Shown piece by piece: positions 1 to 11,673 of a stretch of 64,000 bases of DNA. This stretch comes from Mytilus galloprovincialis (taxonomy: Eukaryota > Mollusca > Bivalvia > Mytilida > Mytilidae), in contig NC_134839.1 of assembly GCF_965363235.1 (NCBI RefSeq), forward strand, positions 55,333,560 to 55,397,559, in the 5' to 3' direction. Under the pieces are notes generated by a model. That model ran no database searches, was not told where the DNA came from, and saw nothing but the letters and a program-made list of their open reading frames with translations. The first letter of the stretch is position 1, and each line of letters starts with the position of its first letter. The position numbers and the translations under genes were made by a program.

Positions 1-1049
1 GTTCTGATAGGTCAGATTTATTTGCGGTACTAGTAAGATGCTATAGTTCCAGAGGCGGACGTAAGAGGGGAGAAAGAGCTATATGTATATTAGTTAATGC
101 ATATGTTTCATGTTTTACTCCTAACGTTGTGTAGTTTTTTTCCTCTTTTTCAAAATCCTGGATCCGCATCTGAATTTACACATTTTATTATTTATAAACA
201 CGTGATTATAAATGGGTATTACATCAATACTATACTGGTATTACATCTATGGTATACAGTTGATTATGTAGAAGAATACGATCGGCTCGATTATCGGTTA
301 AAAGGGACGTTAAACAACATGAATCTTTACTAAATAAAAACAACAACAACAACAAAATATGTGTGCATGCTATCAAGGATTTGTATAGTAAGGCTTTTCA
401 AATCCTTGATGTAATATAAACATATACACATACTCTCATTGTTTACCTTACAATCTTCTTTTCCCGGAAGTTCTTCACTGATACTTGTGAATTTGTGATC
501 TGTGATGGACTGTGTAAGACAAAGCCTTAATCCATGGGTTGTATTCATATTCCCATAACCAGTATCGGAAGAAATTGTATAATAAACCTCCGAAAAATAG
601 AGAAAACATCAGAATAACCACTTTGCTAAACCGTTTCATCGTATTTCCATTCTGACTAATATACACACAATATACCGGTTTGGCTTAAGAAATTTTAATC
701 GATCACAGGTATTTAAACCATTTTATTGACTATACATGTATAGTCTAACCACTACCTGGGACATAATATAAGTATAATACTCCCAACCATTGCACACTGC
801 TATATATAAAATTTTAAAATAGCACCTGCTTAATCAAAATACCCAGCGTCAAACATACAACTAAAATAGGGGGGACACTGGCACTTGTTTCTATCGATGC
901 GAGAGCAAGTATATATATATATGTGTTCTCGACAAATGTTTCCACACCTATAAAAAAAAAACATACTTTAGACCTGGATTGCATGCTTTATTTTATTACT
1001 AGTAGTTGCTTTTTGGCTTTGAACTAGCTTTCAGGAACAAGCACTCGCA

Positions 1050-1135
1050 GTTCTGTGCCATACGGTGACCTATAGTTGTAAATTTTTGTGTCATTTGGTA
1101 TCTTATGATGAGTTGTCTCATTGGCAATCATTTTT
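1050..1135 (+). mobile_element. Tail fragment of an abundant dispersed retroelement-like repeat
   Basis: Contains the signature GGTGACCTATAGTTG followed by GTTGTCTCATTGGCAATCAT, which recurs at 46050, 55070 and 58560 (+) and, reversed, at 1457, 9157, 33350 and 51442. At 51442 the same tail sits downstream of reverse-transcriptase sequence, so I read it as a 3' end of a non-autonomous or truncated retroelement. Confidence 0.55.
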
Positions 1136-1456
1136 TTTATATCTATAGTTTCAACCAAAATGTATTGTACAAAAAAAGGGAAACGATTTTGAATACTTTT
1201 CCTGAGTGCCCGAAATGTTATCAGTATATAAATGGATCCGATTGCTTTATAACATATAACTCAATGTGACAAACCGTTCATAGTGACGTTTTAAACCAAA
1301 GGCTTGAAAGAGCCTGTGTCGCTCACATTGGTCTATGTGCATATCGAACAAAGGACACTGTCCAACATTGTAGACGAGAATATAATTTATGACAACAATC
1401 TGTTTTGTTGATCTTGTATTGCTCATCATTTAGTTTAGTTTCTATCTAGATATAGG

Positions 1457-1700
1457 AAGATATGGTATGAGTGCCAATGAGACAACTCTCCATCCAAATA
1501 ACAATTTATAGAAGTAAACCATTATAGGTCAATGTGCGGCCTTCAACACGGAGCCTTGGCTCACACCGAACAACAACACAAGCTATAAAGGGCCCCAAAA
1601 TTACTAGTGTCAATTAAACCATTCAAACGTGAAAACCAACGGTCTAATCTATATAATCTTTAGTTTATACTACAAACACAAAAGAGAATAAAAAAATCCT
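1457..1700 (-). mobile_element. Dispersed retroelement-like repeat, 3' region
   Basis: Begins GAAGATATGGTATGAGTGCC and runs through AATGAGACAACTCTCCATCC, GCGGCCTTCAACACGGAGCC and AAAGGGCCCCAAAATTAC. The same order of blocks occurs at 9157, 33350 and 51442. Noncoding here. Confidence 0.6.
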
Positions 1701-2118
1701 TAATTCAGGACTGGGCAATCATTACTGTAAAGAGTGACAGCCTACTACCTATAAGAACGAAATGTGACTTGTTGGTAGATCTTGCCTTGGCTTGCTGACA
1801 TGTTTGTGGTTTTAAGTGTCTATTTATCTAGTATACTTTTCATCTTGTTTTAGCAATCCCCCCAAACTCCAAAATAATGATAAAAATTGTCATTAAAGGA
1901 CATTAACTCCAAAGAGAGGTTGGCGATGTCCTCTGTATTGTCGTATTGTGAATCTTATCTTGCTGATAATTTTTGCTTAGTAATGTTTTTATCTATTACA
2001 ATTTATAAGATATAAGGAAAAAACCTAAAAAAATGATAAAAATCATCATCAAACGACAATAACTCTTACACAAGGATTCGGCTGAAGATTTCGACAATGT
2101 AAAACTTATTTGTAAATC
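1701..2118. other. Intergenic, nothing recognised
   Basis: AT-rich DNA with no open frame, RNA gene or repeat that I recognise. Confidence 0.5.
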
Positions 2119-2122
2119 TTGT

Positions 2123-2361
2123 CATCATTCAATTCAATTCAATTCAATTCAATTCAATTCAATTCAATTCAATTCAATTCAATTCAATATCCAATCCACA
2201 TTCCATTCAATTCAATACAATTCAATATTCAATTCAATCCAATATTCAATTTAAATTCTATTCAATTCAATTCAATTCACAATTCAATGCAATTCAATTC
2301 AATTCAATTCACATTTCAATTCAATTCACATTTCAATTCAATTCAGTTCAATCCAATTCAA
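2123..2361. repeat. (AATTC)n microsatellite
   Basis: A pentanucleotide array with a perfect run over roughly the first 60 bases, then interrupted copies with CAC, ATCC and TTTAAAT variants. The 84-codon open frame across it reads only N, S, I, Q, F-type residues and is a by-product of the repeat. Confidence 0.95.
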
Positions 2362-2554
2362 GGTTTTATTTGAAGTCGATATTCAATAAACTACATACAC
2401 ACAAGCCCTATTGAACTTTTCAAATAACAAAATAAATTCATGCATGCAAAAGTCACGAAAACAGCACAATTTTAAACAATGCATTGTAACATACCATAGA
2501 TGACATATAAAAGGTAAAAGCATAGTAAACGAACATGTTAAAACATAGCATAAC

Positions 2555-2850
2555 CTACCCACCTATCCTCTTCGCTCTTGGCGGAGCATAAAGTCGCCAC
2601 AAGATTTCGCCATCCAGTTCTGTCTCTGCTTCTCCCCAGGTCATATCAAGCTCCTTAAGTTCGGCTTCAATCGTTCGACGCCAGGTGGTTTTGGGTCTTC
2701 CTCTTGGTCTCTTCCTCTGGGGTGTCCATCTAAGAGCTGTCCTGGAGATATTGGATATAGGCATCCTGAGAACATGCCCCAGCCATCTGAAGCGCCTCTG
2801 TCGAATTTCTTTCAGGGTACACATAGATTTGGTCATTTCAAGGAGATAAA
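2555..2850 (-). pseudogene. Non-LTR retrotransposon, C-terminal end of reverse transcriptase protein (element A, distal part)
   Basis: The minus-strand frame encodes RRFRWLGHVLRM, then TALRWTP, KRPRGRPKTTWRRTIEAELK and TWGEAETE. This is the zinc-knuckle-less tail typical of endonuclease-reverse-transcriptase proteins of animal non-LTR elements. About 93 codons remain, and the end differs from the usual family ending. Upstream on the minus strand the protein is interrupted by element B (2846-4228) and resumes at 4229-4739. The clade cannot be fixed from this fragment. Confidence 0.8.
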
Positions 2851-4228
2851 ATTGAGAATGGAAATGGGGAATGTGTCAAAGAGACAACAACCCGACCAAA
2901 TAAAAAACAACAGCAGAGGGTCACCAACAGGTCTTCAATGTAGCGAGAAATTCCCGCACCCGGAGGCGTCCTTCAGCTGGCCCCTAAACAAATATATACT
3001 AGTCCAGTGATAATGAACGCCATACTAGTCCAGTGACAATGAACGCCATACCAATTTCCAAATTGTACACAAGAAACTAAAATTAAAATAATACAAGACT
3101 AACAAAGGACAGAGGCTCCTGACTTGGGACAGGCGCAAAAATGCGGCGGGGTTAAACATGTTTGTGAGATCTCAACCCTCCCCCTATACCTCTAACCAAT
3201 GTAGAAAAATAAACGCATAACAATACGCACATTAAAATTCAGTTCAAGAGAAGTCCGAGTCTGATGTCAGAAGATGTAACCAAAGAAAATAAACAAAATG
3301 ACAATAATACATAAATAACAACAGACTACTAGCAGTTAACTGACATGCCAGCTCAAGACTTCAATTAAACTGACTGAAAGATTATGATTTCATCATATGA
3401 ACATCAGGCACAATCCTTCCCGTTAGGGGTTTAGTATCATACCATCATAACATATATGAGAAGAACATAACCCGTGTCATGCCAACAACTGTTTTTAGAA
3501 TAAATGTGTTTAGTTCCGATGCAAAGACCTTATCAGTGACTCAATATTCACGACAAAATATGCAATCTTTAATGACTTGACAACAGTATCGTAATTATAT
3601 CCCTTCTTAATAAGTCTATTCAAAGGTTTTGTAAGTTTCTGAGGTGAATACTGACACCTTTGTGCTTTATAAAGAATATTTCCATAAAAAATTGGATGTG
3701 AAATACCTGAACGTATAAGAAGTCTGCATGTTGAGCTATATTTACGAATGATGTCTTTATACCGATGATAAAATTTTGTAAATGTTTTGACTAGTTTGTG
3801 ATATCGAAAACCCTGGTGTAATAATTTTTCAGTAATACATAAATTTCTCTCGTTAAAATCTAAAACATTGTTACATACACGAGCGAATCGTACAAGTTGA
3901 GATATATAAACACCGTAAGATGGTGACAAGGGAACGCCACCATCTAAAAACGGATAATTAACGATAGGAAATGAAAAATCATCCCTTTTATCATAAATTT
4001 TAGTATTCAGCTTTCCATTAGTGATATAGATATCAAGATCGAGAAAAGGACAGTAAGTTCAACAGGATAAATTTCATTAATATACATACTGAAGTCGTCA
4101 TTATTGAGAGCCAAAATATCATCCAAATATCTAAAAGTATTATTAAATTTGTTTATCAGATGTTGTTTCGATGGGTCTTTGCTTATTTTTGTCATAAATT
4201 GTAACTCATAACGATGTTCATTTGAAAT
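2846..4228 (-). mobile_element. Retroelement B, 5'-truncated, nested in element A
   Basis: On the minus strand this reads reverse-transcriptase sequence (4228 to 3510), then about 650 bases of 3' noncoding sequence, ending in a segment whose reverse complement is TTTCCATTCTCAATTTTAT preceded by GTTGTCTCTTTGACACATTC. The same 3' end occurs at 41223 and 57025, which supports it as an element terminus. Both flanks are element A coding sequence in the same orientation, so B lies inside A. Confidence 0.75.
3510..4228 (-). pseudogene. Reverse transcriptase fragment with YLDD box (element B)
   Basis: Minus-strand frames give NNTFRYLDDILALNNDDF, then, after a frameshift near 4050, segments resembling DFSFPIVNYPFLDGDVPLSP, SYGVYISQLVRFARVCNNVL, FNERNLCITEKLLHQGFRYH and RSGISHPIFYGNILYKAQR. 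YLDD is the catalytic [YF]xDD box of reverse transcriptases, and the rest is the thumb and connection region. Related fragments lie at 52245-52430 (-) and 62391-62769 (+). The N-terminal palm is missing and the frame is broken, so it is not functional. The family could be Penelope-like or LINE-like; I cannot decide. Confidence 0.75.
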
Positions 4229-4739
4229 CGCCAGAAGATTTTGCAGATTCGCCTCAGACAATTGTGGTGAAAACTTGAGAGCGATCTCATATCTGTTTAT
4301 GTTACTCTCCAGCGTTCACTTCCATTCAGAAGGACAGATTTAACATTACTGTTATATTGTTATATATCCTGATCTTTGTTTTCCTGTTGTATTGTTTGGA
4401 CTTCCTAATGGGTCGTAGTCTTTGAAATGCAGATCTTGCCTTGGCTAGCCTACTTTTAATATCTTTTTGTGTCGGATCTTCTGTACTAACCACAGTTCCT
4501 AGATAAGTAAATTTATCTACTTGTTGGATTTCTGTGCCCTCAGCTTTTAGTCTCAAGTTGGATGTTGTGTGAAGTCGCATTTCTTGGGTCTTTTTTGCGT
4601 TTAATTCTAGTCCAATTTGGCTTGCAAAATGGCTGAGTCGATCTGTCTTTTCCTGCATATGTTCTTGTTTTGAAAACTTAGCATAAGTTAGAATGATAAT
4701 CACAGCAGACTGTAGATAATAACAACTATGTGCCAACAA
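4229..4739 (-). pseudogene. Non-LTR retrotransposon reverse transcriptase, middle part (element A, proximal part)
   Basis: The minus strand encodes HMQEKTDRLSHFASQIGLEL, NAKKTQEMRL, VDKFTYLGTVVSTEDPTQKD and KSRLAKARSAFQRLRPI. After a frameshift near 4340 it continues with SVLLNGSERWRV, SLSSFHHNCLRRICKIFW. This is the post-palm region of a LINE reverse transcriptase. It stops at about 4229, where element B begins, and its continuation is at 2555-2850. The 5' part is lost at about 4690-4739. It is a dead copy with frameshifts and a stop. Confidence 0.8.
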
Positions 4740-5039
4740 AGCAAACAGTCAAACACAATAAAAATAAAAATGTGCATGCTCTGCAAGGGCATGAGCTTTT
4801 TTCGTATCCCATGTTTGTATCATTTTTCAAATTGTTCAAAGGTTGACAAGCTTTCGTTTGTGCAGTTATAGTACGTGAATACAAGTTGAATATTTGATGA
4901 TTATATTCTCGAAATAGATCTTTTACGATTTCGAGAAAGAAACATGCCATTCCAAGTCTAAGTCTGTATTTTGTTTGAACTCTATATGGACTGCGTTTTG
5001 ACGTCGCACCAATGATTTTGGATTAGCTAAATATCATCG

Positions 5040-5450
5040 TAAAGGATCGTAAGATATAGTCACAGAAAAAATAACGTCTAAACAAGTCACAACTCTACGA
5101 CAGATCCACCCATCAGCACTACAATGTTAAATCAGCAATTTTGCGGAAGAAAATTTTTAATCTTCGGCCCTTTGCCCCTCGTCGGGATTCGAACTCATGC
5201 TATTGGGATATCGAGACAACACCGGCTGCTCTGTGTCCAGCACTCTAGACCACTCGGGCACCTAGAGTGAAATAAAAATTCAGCTTTCGGTGGCCTTGTG
5301 TTACCTTTCCTCGTCAGTACAATTTAGAGTTGTAACACAGTACATGAAATGAAAAGCATGAAGATCGAATTGATTGCAGATCGAAAAGGATCGTAAGATA
5401 CAGTAACACATAATAATTAAGTATGTCTAAACTATGACGTTTTGTCTAGA
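5040..5450 (-). mobile_element. tRNA-derived SINE, head plus body, preceded by a second tail
   Basis: The minus strand contains a tRNA-like head at about 5165-5262. It has an A-box-like GAGTGGTCTAGAGTGCTGG and a B-box GAGTTCGAATCCC, the pol III promoter elements. The body ends with a segment resembling CTGTGACTATATCTTACGAT. Upstream of the head on the minus strand lie a linker (ACTGACGAGGAAAGGTAACA) and another tail ending GTTACTGTATCTTACGATCC, so two units are joined. The same linker-head junction is seen at 39541-39640. It is not a functional tRNA: there is no clean acceptor stem and the arms are long. Confidence 0.75.
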
Positions 5451-5530
5451 AGTTAAACAGCAGTGCATGTCCTAAAATCGGATCGGATAGCCCATCACGT
5501 AATTGTTTAACAGTCAGATTATTCTTAATT

Positions 5531-5620
5531 TAATTTATAAAGTATTTTATTTGAAAATTCAATATTTTCATTTCTAATTTGAACCACGATTTCAAATCAT
5601 GACCTTTAAATATAAAGAAA
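5531..5620 (+). repeat. Left piece of cassette 1, split from the rest by an insertion
   Basis: These 90 bases are virtually identical to 12711-12800, the start of cassette 2. In cassette 2 they run straight into TCATGTATTGAACGGCCCGC; here the matching TATGTATTGAACGG sequence is found only at 11176. The interval between is an insertion. Confidence 0.85.
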
Positions 5621-8600
5621 CCTTGCCACTATCAGTTGGAAAGCAAGTCCTTGGAAACGTCCGTTGTCGTCAAGCTTTATCAGCAACAATAGCAGGGGGA
5701 ATTAATTAGGTGGCGCTACAGTCGTCCGTAACGTCAAAAAGTCCGCCAAATCAATCGGCTAAAAGATTGACGTTTAAAGTATTTTTTGCAACTTGTCATG
5801 CTTTTATTACAATTAAATTTTAAAATTTGTAGGTTTTGTGACCAATATAATTTCTTTACGACATACAAACATGACAAAAAATAGCTCTTTATTGCTATTC
5901 CTTTATCCTGTCAGTTCTAAAAAAAAATAGCCATCTTTTTTGTTCGCCAAAAAAATCGATTTTTCCTAATTTGACGTTTGCGTATCCAAATACAGAAAAG
6001 AACGGTTATAATCTTAAATGAAACCGGGAAACCTATTTCAAATTTATACACTGTTTTGAAGCCATCATTTTTTACTTTTATACATCAATTTTAGTGACCA
6101 CCAGCCATGTCAATTTTTATCTGGTTTTAGCTACGTTTCTACTTCAAAACAGTAAAGTTTAGCTTCTTTTCATTGTACCTGTTTCAAAGTGCTCTAAAAT
6201 ACTGATTTTATTAAAGACATGAATGAAATTTTGATTAAAAGTTGTGGATTTTCACAATTCCATACGATACTTGTATTTTAAAGTAACTAAAACCCCTTTT
6301 GATCCCCTACACAAATTGACGGTGACATTGTTTTCTTTTTTCAACATACGTCATGTAACGTTTATAACAAAATATGTGTCAGGGTCATGTGCATAGTAAA
6401 AATTTACACATTGGAAAAGTGAAACAACAAACAAAGATCTTCTTTATTGCGTTTAAAGCTAATTAAGCGTCTTGGAAAATTCTGACAGATCTGACAAACT
6501 ATTGATAGCCTACTTTATGGATGGACAAAAGCACAAAAATAGCAACAGAAAATGCATTGCAAAGAAAATTCTGTAGGAAAAAAAACATGTCATATGAAAA
6601 AAGAAAATGAAGGTCAGTTAATAAAATCTTGCTTATATTATTATCTCTTTACTTAGTAAGCTATATTTCCATTCTCAATTTTATAGTAATAAGAGCAAAA
6701 ACTAGCTTATCAAGCCAAGTCAGCCAAACAATGTGTTCTTACAAAATTGAATTTATTCAAATTGCAAATTCTTGTCAAATTTAAGCATCTTTGTTCATTA
6801 TTGAAGTAAAATGCACAAAATTTGTCCCACCAGTTTCATTTCATTTCCTATTACTAGTATCCAGGTAAAGTATATATACAATACTTTGTTTATAAATATG
6901 TAATTATTTAAAGAAGCTGATACAGTAACCTTTTCAAGAGAAGAAGCCCCATTTTTTCCAAAAAGTTTACTTTCATAATCTATAAAATACCCTGAGAAAT
7001 AAGACAAAGGGCTACTGTGCAAGCTAATCTAATAGTTTAATTTTACAATAATAATGATTCTGAAATTCAAAATTGTGTCACTTTCACTTATAACTTAAAG
7101 CATATATTTTTTTTACAGAATTTCTGTCAATATTTTTGGTATAAAACTTATAAATCCCTTTTTTGTATTTTACTGTTCAGCTAAGAAACATAGGTTTGAG
7201 TTTAAAGGCTCTCTTAATTTGAAGAAATTTGTTGAGACTCTTGGTCACACTTTATAGAATATAAAATATATATGATCAGTACTATTTATTTAATAATTAT
7301 ATCAATTTTCAGAAAGATTATTGAAATTGTATAAACCATGTTTTATTGCATTAATTATAATCAGAAGTGTTTAAAAAAAATTCTGCATGTAGTATATTTC
7401 ATCCGCCAGATCTAATTTCTTTCAATATAGCTAGGTTTTTAATTTTACATGTAAGTGTCATATTATCCACATTTCTGAATTGTATTTTTTTTTACTTCAG
7501 TAATATTTTGTCTTTTAATATTTACATTTAGTCCTTCTCTGAAAAATAGGGGGAAGTATCTCTTCTTTATATTATCATAACATAGTTATAAATCGAGTTT
7601 CGTTTATTTTCTTTCTAATTTTTGTAAAGTAAACTCCTTTTTTAATTTTTATGCATTTTGCTGGGTTTTTATTTTTGACTGGTGATATTAACCATCTCTG
7701 TGCCATGGGCCACTTTTGGGCCATTTTTTTCATACTACGTTCGGTGCCATGGGGCCACTTTTGGGCCATTGTTTTTTTCTACTCTGATGCTATGAAATGT
7801 ACTATGACGTAACGTCATTGTCCGTGCTTCTTTGAAATGTACAAAGCGCGCCAAATTATTGGAATATTGTATTTTTTTGAAAAGTTGCGTATACTAAATA
7901 CACAACTGAAAAATAGTTTATTAATAAGATAATTTCTTTTTCTAATAAATCAAATTATGCTTTATGTCTTTTATACATATCTTTTTTATTCTCTCAACCT
8001 TTAATAAGTTTAGCTATTATAATCTATTTCGCTTTCATTATTGTAAACTTTTATTTTCTTTGAAATGCTGAGGACATTATAACTTATCTACGTGCATATC
8101 CGTAGACATGGATATTTTAGCACCCTGAAGTATCCAAGTACACCCCGAGGTCTCAGTCTAAATCTGGCGATTTTTAGAGAAGTTCGTCCACAAAGTTTAA
8201 AGTGAAAGCAACGTTTTTTCCCCCCCCTTTTTATATATATCTTTTATTGAAATTTAACTTATTTCTAACGGGATGTAGGGTACACTAAGCCGGGGATAAA
8301 AGTTTTTGACAGTATACCCTTTAATTTCTCATGGCACCTTTTCAACTGATTTTTAATAAAAATAATCTTTAAAAAATAAGCGGGAACATGTTTTAGGTAG
8401 AGGTATGTCAAATGCATATTTATGACGAGGAGATGGTATATGAGATTTGAGTATTTACCAAGCTTTGTAATAAACCGACTCGCTGGGTCGGTTTATTTTA
8501 CTTGCTAGTTCAAAAAATAAGTATAAAACTCTGTTGTAAAACAAGTTACCCTACGCGAACACATATTTTGTACTTCTTTACTCCTAAACAGCGCGTGCTT

Positions 8601-11175
8601 CGCGGAAAAGCAGCAAGTATACCAATTTTAAAGTTTTTAAGTTTGACCAGGCGCAAAGTAACGTTGAATCCACGACCTCGTTTTGAAAAATCAGTGCCAT
8701 AAATTTTAGAATTTATCTTAGTAAATCTTCAATTTATTTTATATAAAAGATACATGCAACGGCGGGCACATGTGGAGCAGTATCGACTTCCCTTTCTGTT
8801 TCGGTAAAGGGTTTTTGTTAGTCAGTTTTTAAAGACTCGTTCTTTGTCTATTAAAATTTCATTACTCGGGGTTTATTTCCGTTGTCTAGGACAGCCTATT
8901 TGTTGGGGCTTAAATGCAGAACGATTTTCTTCGTGCTCTTACGCAATATGTAAACATTATAGAATGTGTCCCTTGAGAGCGTATAAAATTTATATCCACG
9001 GTGTATGTTTTATCATGGTCGGCATGTTCCTGTTTTGGCGAACAGTTCCTGTAAAATTTGCGCCGAGTTGTAAAAGATGTTTAGCAAGCGATGTAGAAGT
9101 AAAGAAGTTGTGACATACGACATTGGTATTTTTTTTACGAAGTAATATGAATAAGAAGATGTGGTATGAGTGTCAATTATTGAGACATTAATTCTCCATC
9201 AATTCAACATGTATAAAAATTTTGAAAATTATAGATCATAGTACACAGAACAAAACGGTACAGCGCTCCAAAAATGACTCGTGTAAAATAATTCAAGCAG
9301 GAAAACCAACGGTCTAATCTTTAGGAATTAAAAAAAAAAATAATCGAGAAACATCTATGAACCACGTCAACAAACCACAACCACTGAACAACAACCCTTG
9401 GGTTGACCTGGTGGTATTGGATTGACTGCACGCCTTTTCTCTCTATATACTATATATGTACATGTACAAAAAAGTATATATACTATAGTGAGCACTGATT
9501 CTACCAGCATCCAAACTTTAACCTCGAAATAAAACTTTTGATTGAATGCATTGCAGCATGCATGTTTGACTGCGAGTTCTTACTAATTGACGTTTGAATA
9601 AATCCGAAATTTTGCTGTCGGAGTGTAGTTTTGATTGTTTCTACCGGGAAGGTTATTATTGTTAGTTGGGTGAGAATTAAAAATTATTTGAAATATGTTG
9701 CGACTAAACATTCAAGTTCTTAAAACATTTGGTCTCTTGGCTTAGCAATATGGCTTAGCAATGTAATGTTCCACTATTCAGATATCGACGCTATGAGTAT
9801 GTATCGTACAAGAAAAGGAGAATTAATGTTCTTTCATTGTAGAATTGTTCACTGTGAAAAATTTTAAATGTATACGAAATGCCTGCAAGATTTACTGACG
9901 ATCACATTTTGCAAGAACCGCGCGCAGAAGCGGATTTTTCAGCGTCATTTGCATTCATTTCGTATAATTATATACAAACCACAACTCTCCAGCCTTTTAG
10001 TTACAAATCTTCGAAAATTGACACAAAAATTGTATGAAATCAGCATTGTAAATGCAACAGTAGAATTAAGGCAACCAAAACTTTCTTGGTAGAAATGGCC
10101 AAGTACCTGAATTAAAAGTATTAGATATTATTTACGTGAATATCATCGGATTATAATTTATTCATGTAATTTTTACATGTTCTATCAATAACTGTTGTTC
10201 ATAACACTTTTAATTGCAAAATAAATCACAAATCACATGATGTATACGGAAAAACTGTCTGCGAATAACTACAAGGAAGACGACATAATTCAATCGCCGT
10301 ACATGTACATGTATAGCATTGAAATATTGACAAAATAAAAGATTTTCGTGAAAAGTATATGTATGAACTTGTATACGTTTTCTATTTGAAAAATCAGCTT
10401 TAAAGTTAAAAAAAAACATGTTTTCATTTTTTGTTCAATTTGAAGTTTTATAAGACTTTAAAAATCTTTGTTAAAGAAGAAATATACATATGTATGTAAA
10501 TACGGTAAAAACTGTGCTTATTCACCAAAAAATCAATATTTGGACTTTTCCATAAATTTTTATTTTCCCCGCGTTTTTCCGCTAACACTTTCTTGCAGTT
10601 CGCCTACACTATGACGTTAGGGTACAGTAACGTCATAATACAGAGCCAGTCTGGATGGAAAAACATGCCTTGGCACTGAACGTATATTTTTACGATTTCG
10701 CCGTGGCATTGAAAGGGTTAAGGGGAGATAACCACTTGCACAAATCGGCATAAAAACCACCGCTTCGGTTTGAAATCAATTTGACGTTTGCGTATCCAAC
10801 ATTCTATTGCCGAGATATTCATATCGAGTGTTTGTCTTAATGAGATGATTAATTAAATTTAAATTCAGCCCATCATTTTTAGTTTCCTCTTAAATATTTA
10901 GATTTTTCGTTCAGGAGACTTGACAATTTTCACCCAAATTCCAAGTTTGCAGATAAAATAAAGAATAAAGGACTTTGATTTGATGTGTGAGCTTTGACGA
11001 GAATAAACTATGGATACTCAAGATTAGTTAGGTCAATAAGTTTTTATTACGACAATAGTATTCAGTGAGTTAAAATGAGGTTTGTCTCATCCGTTTTTTT
11101 ACTGAATTTTCACGGTCACGTGACTCTATTGTTGCTGATAAACTTGGGGTCAAACCGTGACCTGCTTTCCAACTG
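5621..11175. mobile_element. 5.55-kb insertion with imperfect terminal inverted repeats
   Basis: It is absent from the paralogous site at 12800/12801. The ends are inverted relative to each other over about 58 bp (5633-5690 and 11118-11175): left CAGTTGGAAAGCA with later CTTTATCAGCAACAATA, right TATTGTTGCTGATAAA with terminal TGCTTTCCAACTG. TAT adjoins both tips, so a TA or TAT target duplication is possible, but the 12 bases before the left tip are not explained by the empty site. No open frame longer than about 90 codons and no transposase motif is visible, so this is a non-autonomous or decayed element, or a composite. A 22-bp direct repeat (AATTTGACGTTTGCGTATCC core) lies at 5970 and 10779. 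A 40-bp local duplication around GGGCCACTTTTGGGCCAT lies at 7700-7770, and a small stem (AAACCGAC/GTCGGTTT) at 8472-8494. Confidence 0.7.
9157..9420 (-). mobile_element. Dispersed retroelement-like repeat inside the 5.55-kb insertion
   Basis: A diverged copy starting GAAGATGTGGTATGAGTG. It retains GACATTAATTCTCCATC, GAAAACCAACGGTCTAATC and CAACCACTGAACAAC in the same order as 1457-1700. It is nested in the larger insertion. Confidence 0.6.
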
Positions 11176-11262
11176 TATGTATTGAACGGCCCGCATCGAA
11201 AGAGAAAACAATTATATGACGTTACATAAGTACATTAAAACGTAGGCAAAATACCCCATCTT

Positions 11263-11270
11263 TGACGTCA
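11263..11270. promoter_or_regulatory. CRE-like palindrome, cassette 1
   Basis: Perfect TGACGTCA, the CREB/ATF full site, within TTTGACGTCAGATTTG. The same octamer sits at the equivalent place in cassettes 2, 3 and 4 (12890, 16450, 18330), although the surrounding sequence has diverged. Binding is inferred from the motif only. Confidence 0.5.
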
Positions 11271-11673
11271 GATTTGATTATTTTCTGTTTTGATTTCAGA
11301 TTTGTTCAATAAGATATAAATCAGATATTAACACTTATCTTTTGATTAAAAGGCTGTTTTTAAATAGAATAAAATGTTATAATTGTCAATAAGAAGATTT
11401 TGTGAATTTAATACGTTAAGTAAACGTGTATCTCTAGTATTTTAACAACTTTCAAGCCAAAAGAATTCTAGTCTTTAATCGGTAGTCTTCTTCAAAGTTC
11501 AGGCGAAATTTCTTGCAGGAGACTGACTCGAAATCTATAATTTAGTGTTGCCAATAGATAAACGCATTTTTTTAGAAGACATTTTAAAAATTGAGAGTTT
11601 AAATCATAATCAGTTTTAAATCCGAATAAAGTGTTTCAAACGATTAAAGTGCAACTATACAGGACACTCAAAG

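Noticed and set aside
2119..2373. 84-codon frame of N/S/I/Q/F repeats
   Set aside because: It is the (AATTC)n microsatellite.
5165..5262. Possible tRNA gene (reverse strand)
   Set aside because: The A and B boxes are present, but the cloverleaf arms do not close and the sequence continues into a SINE body.
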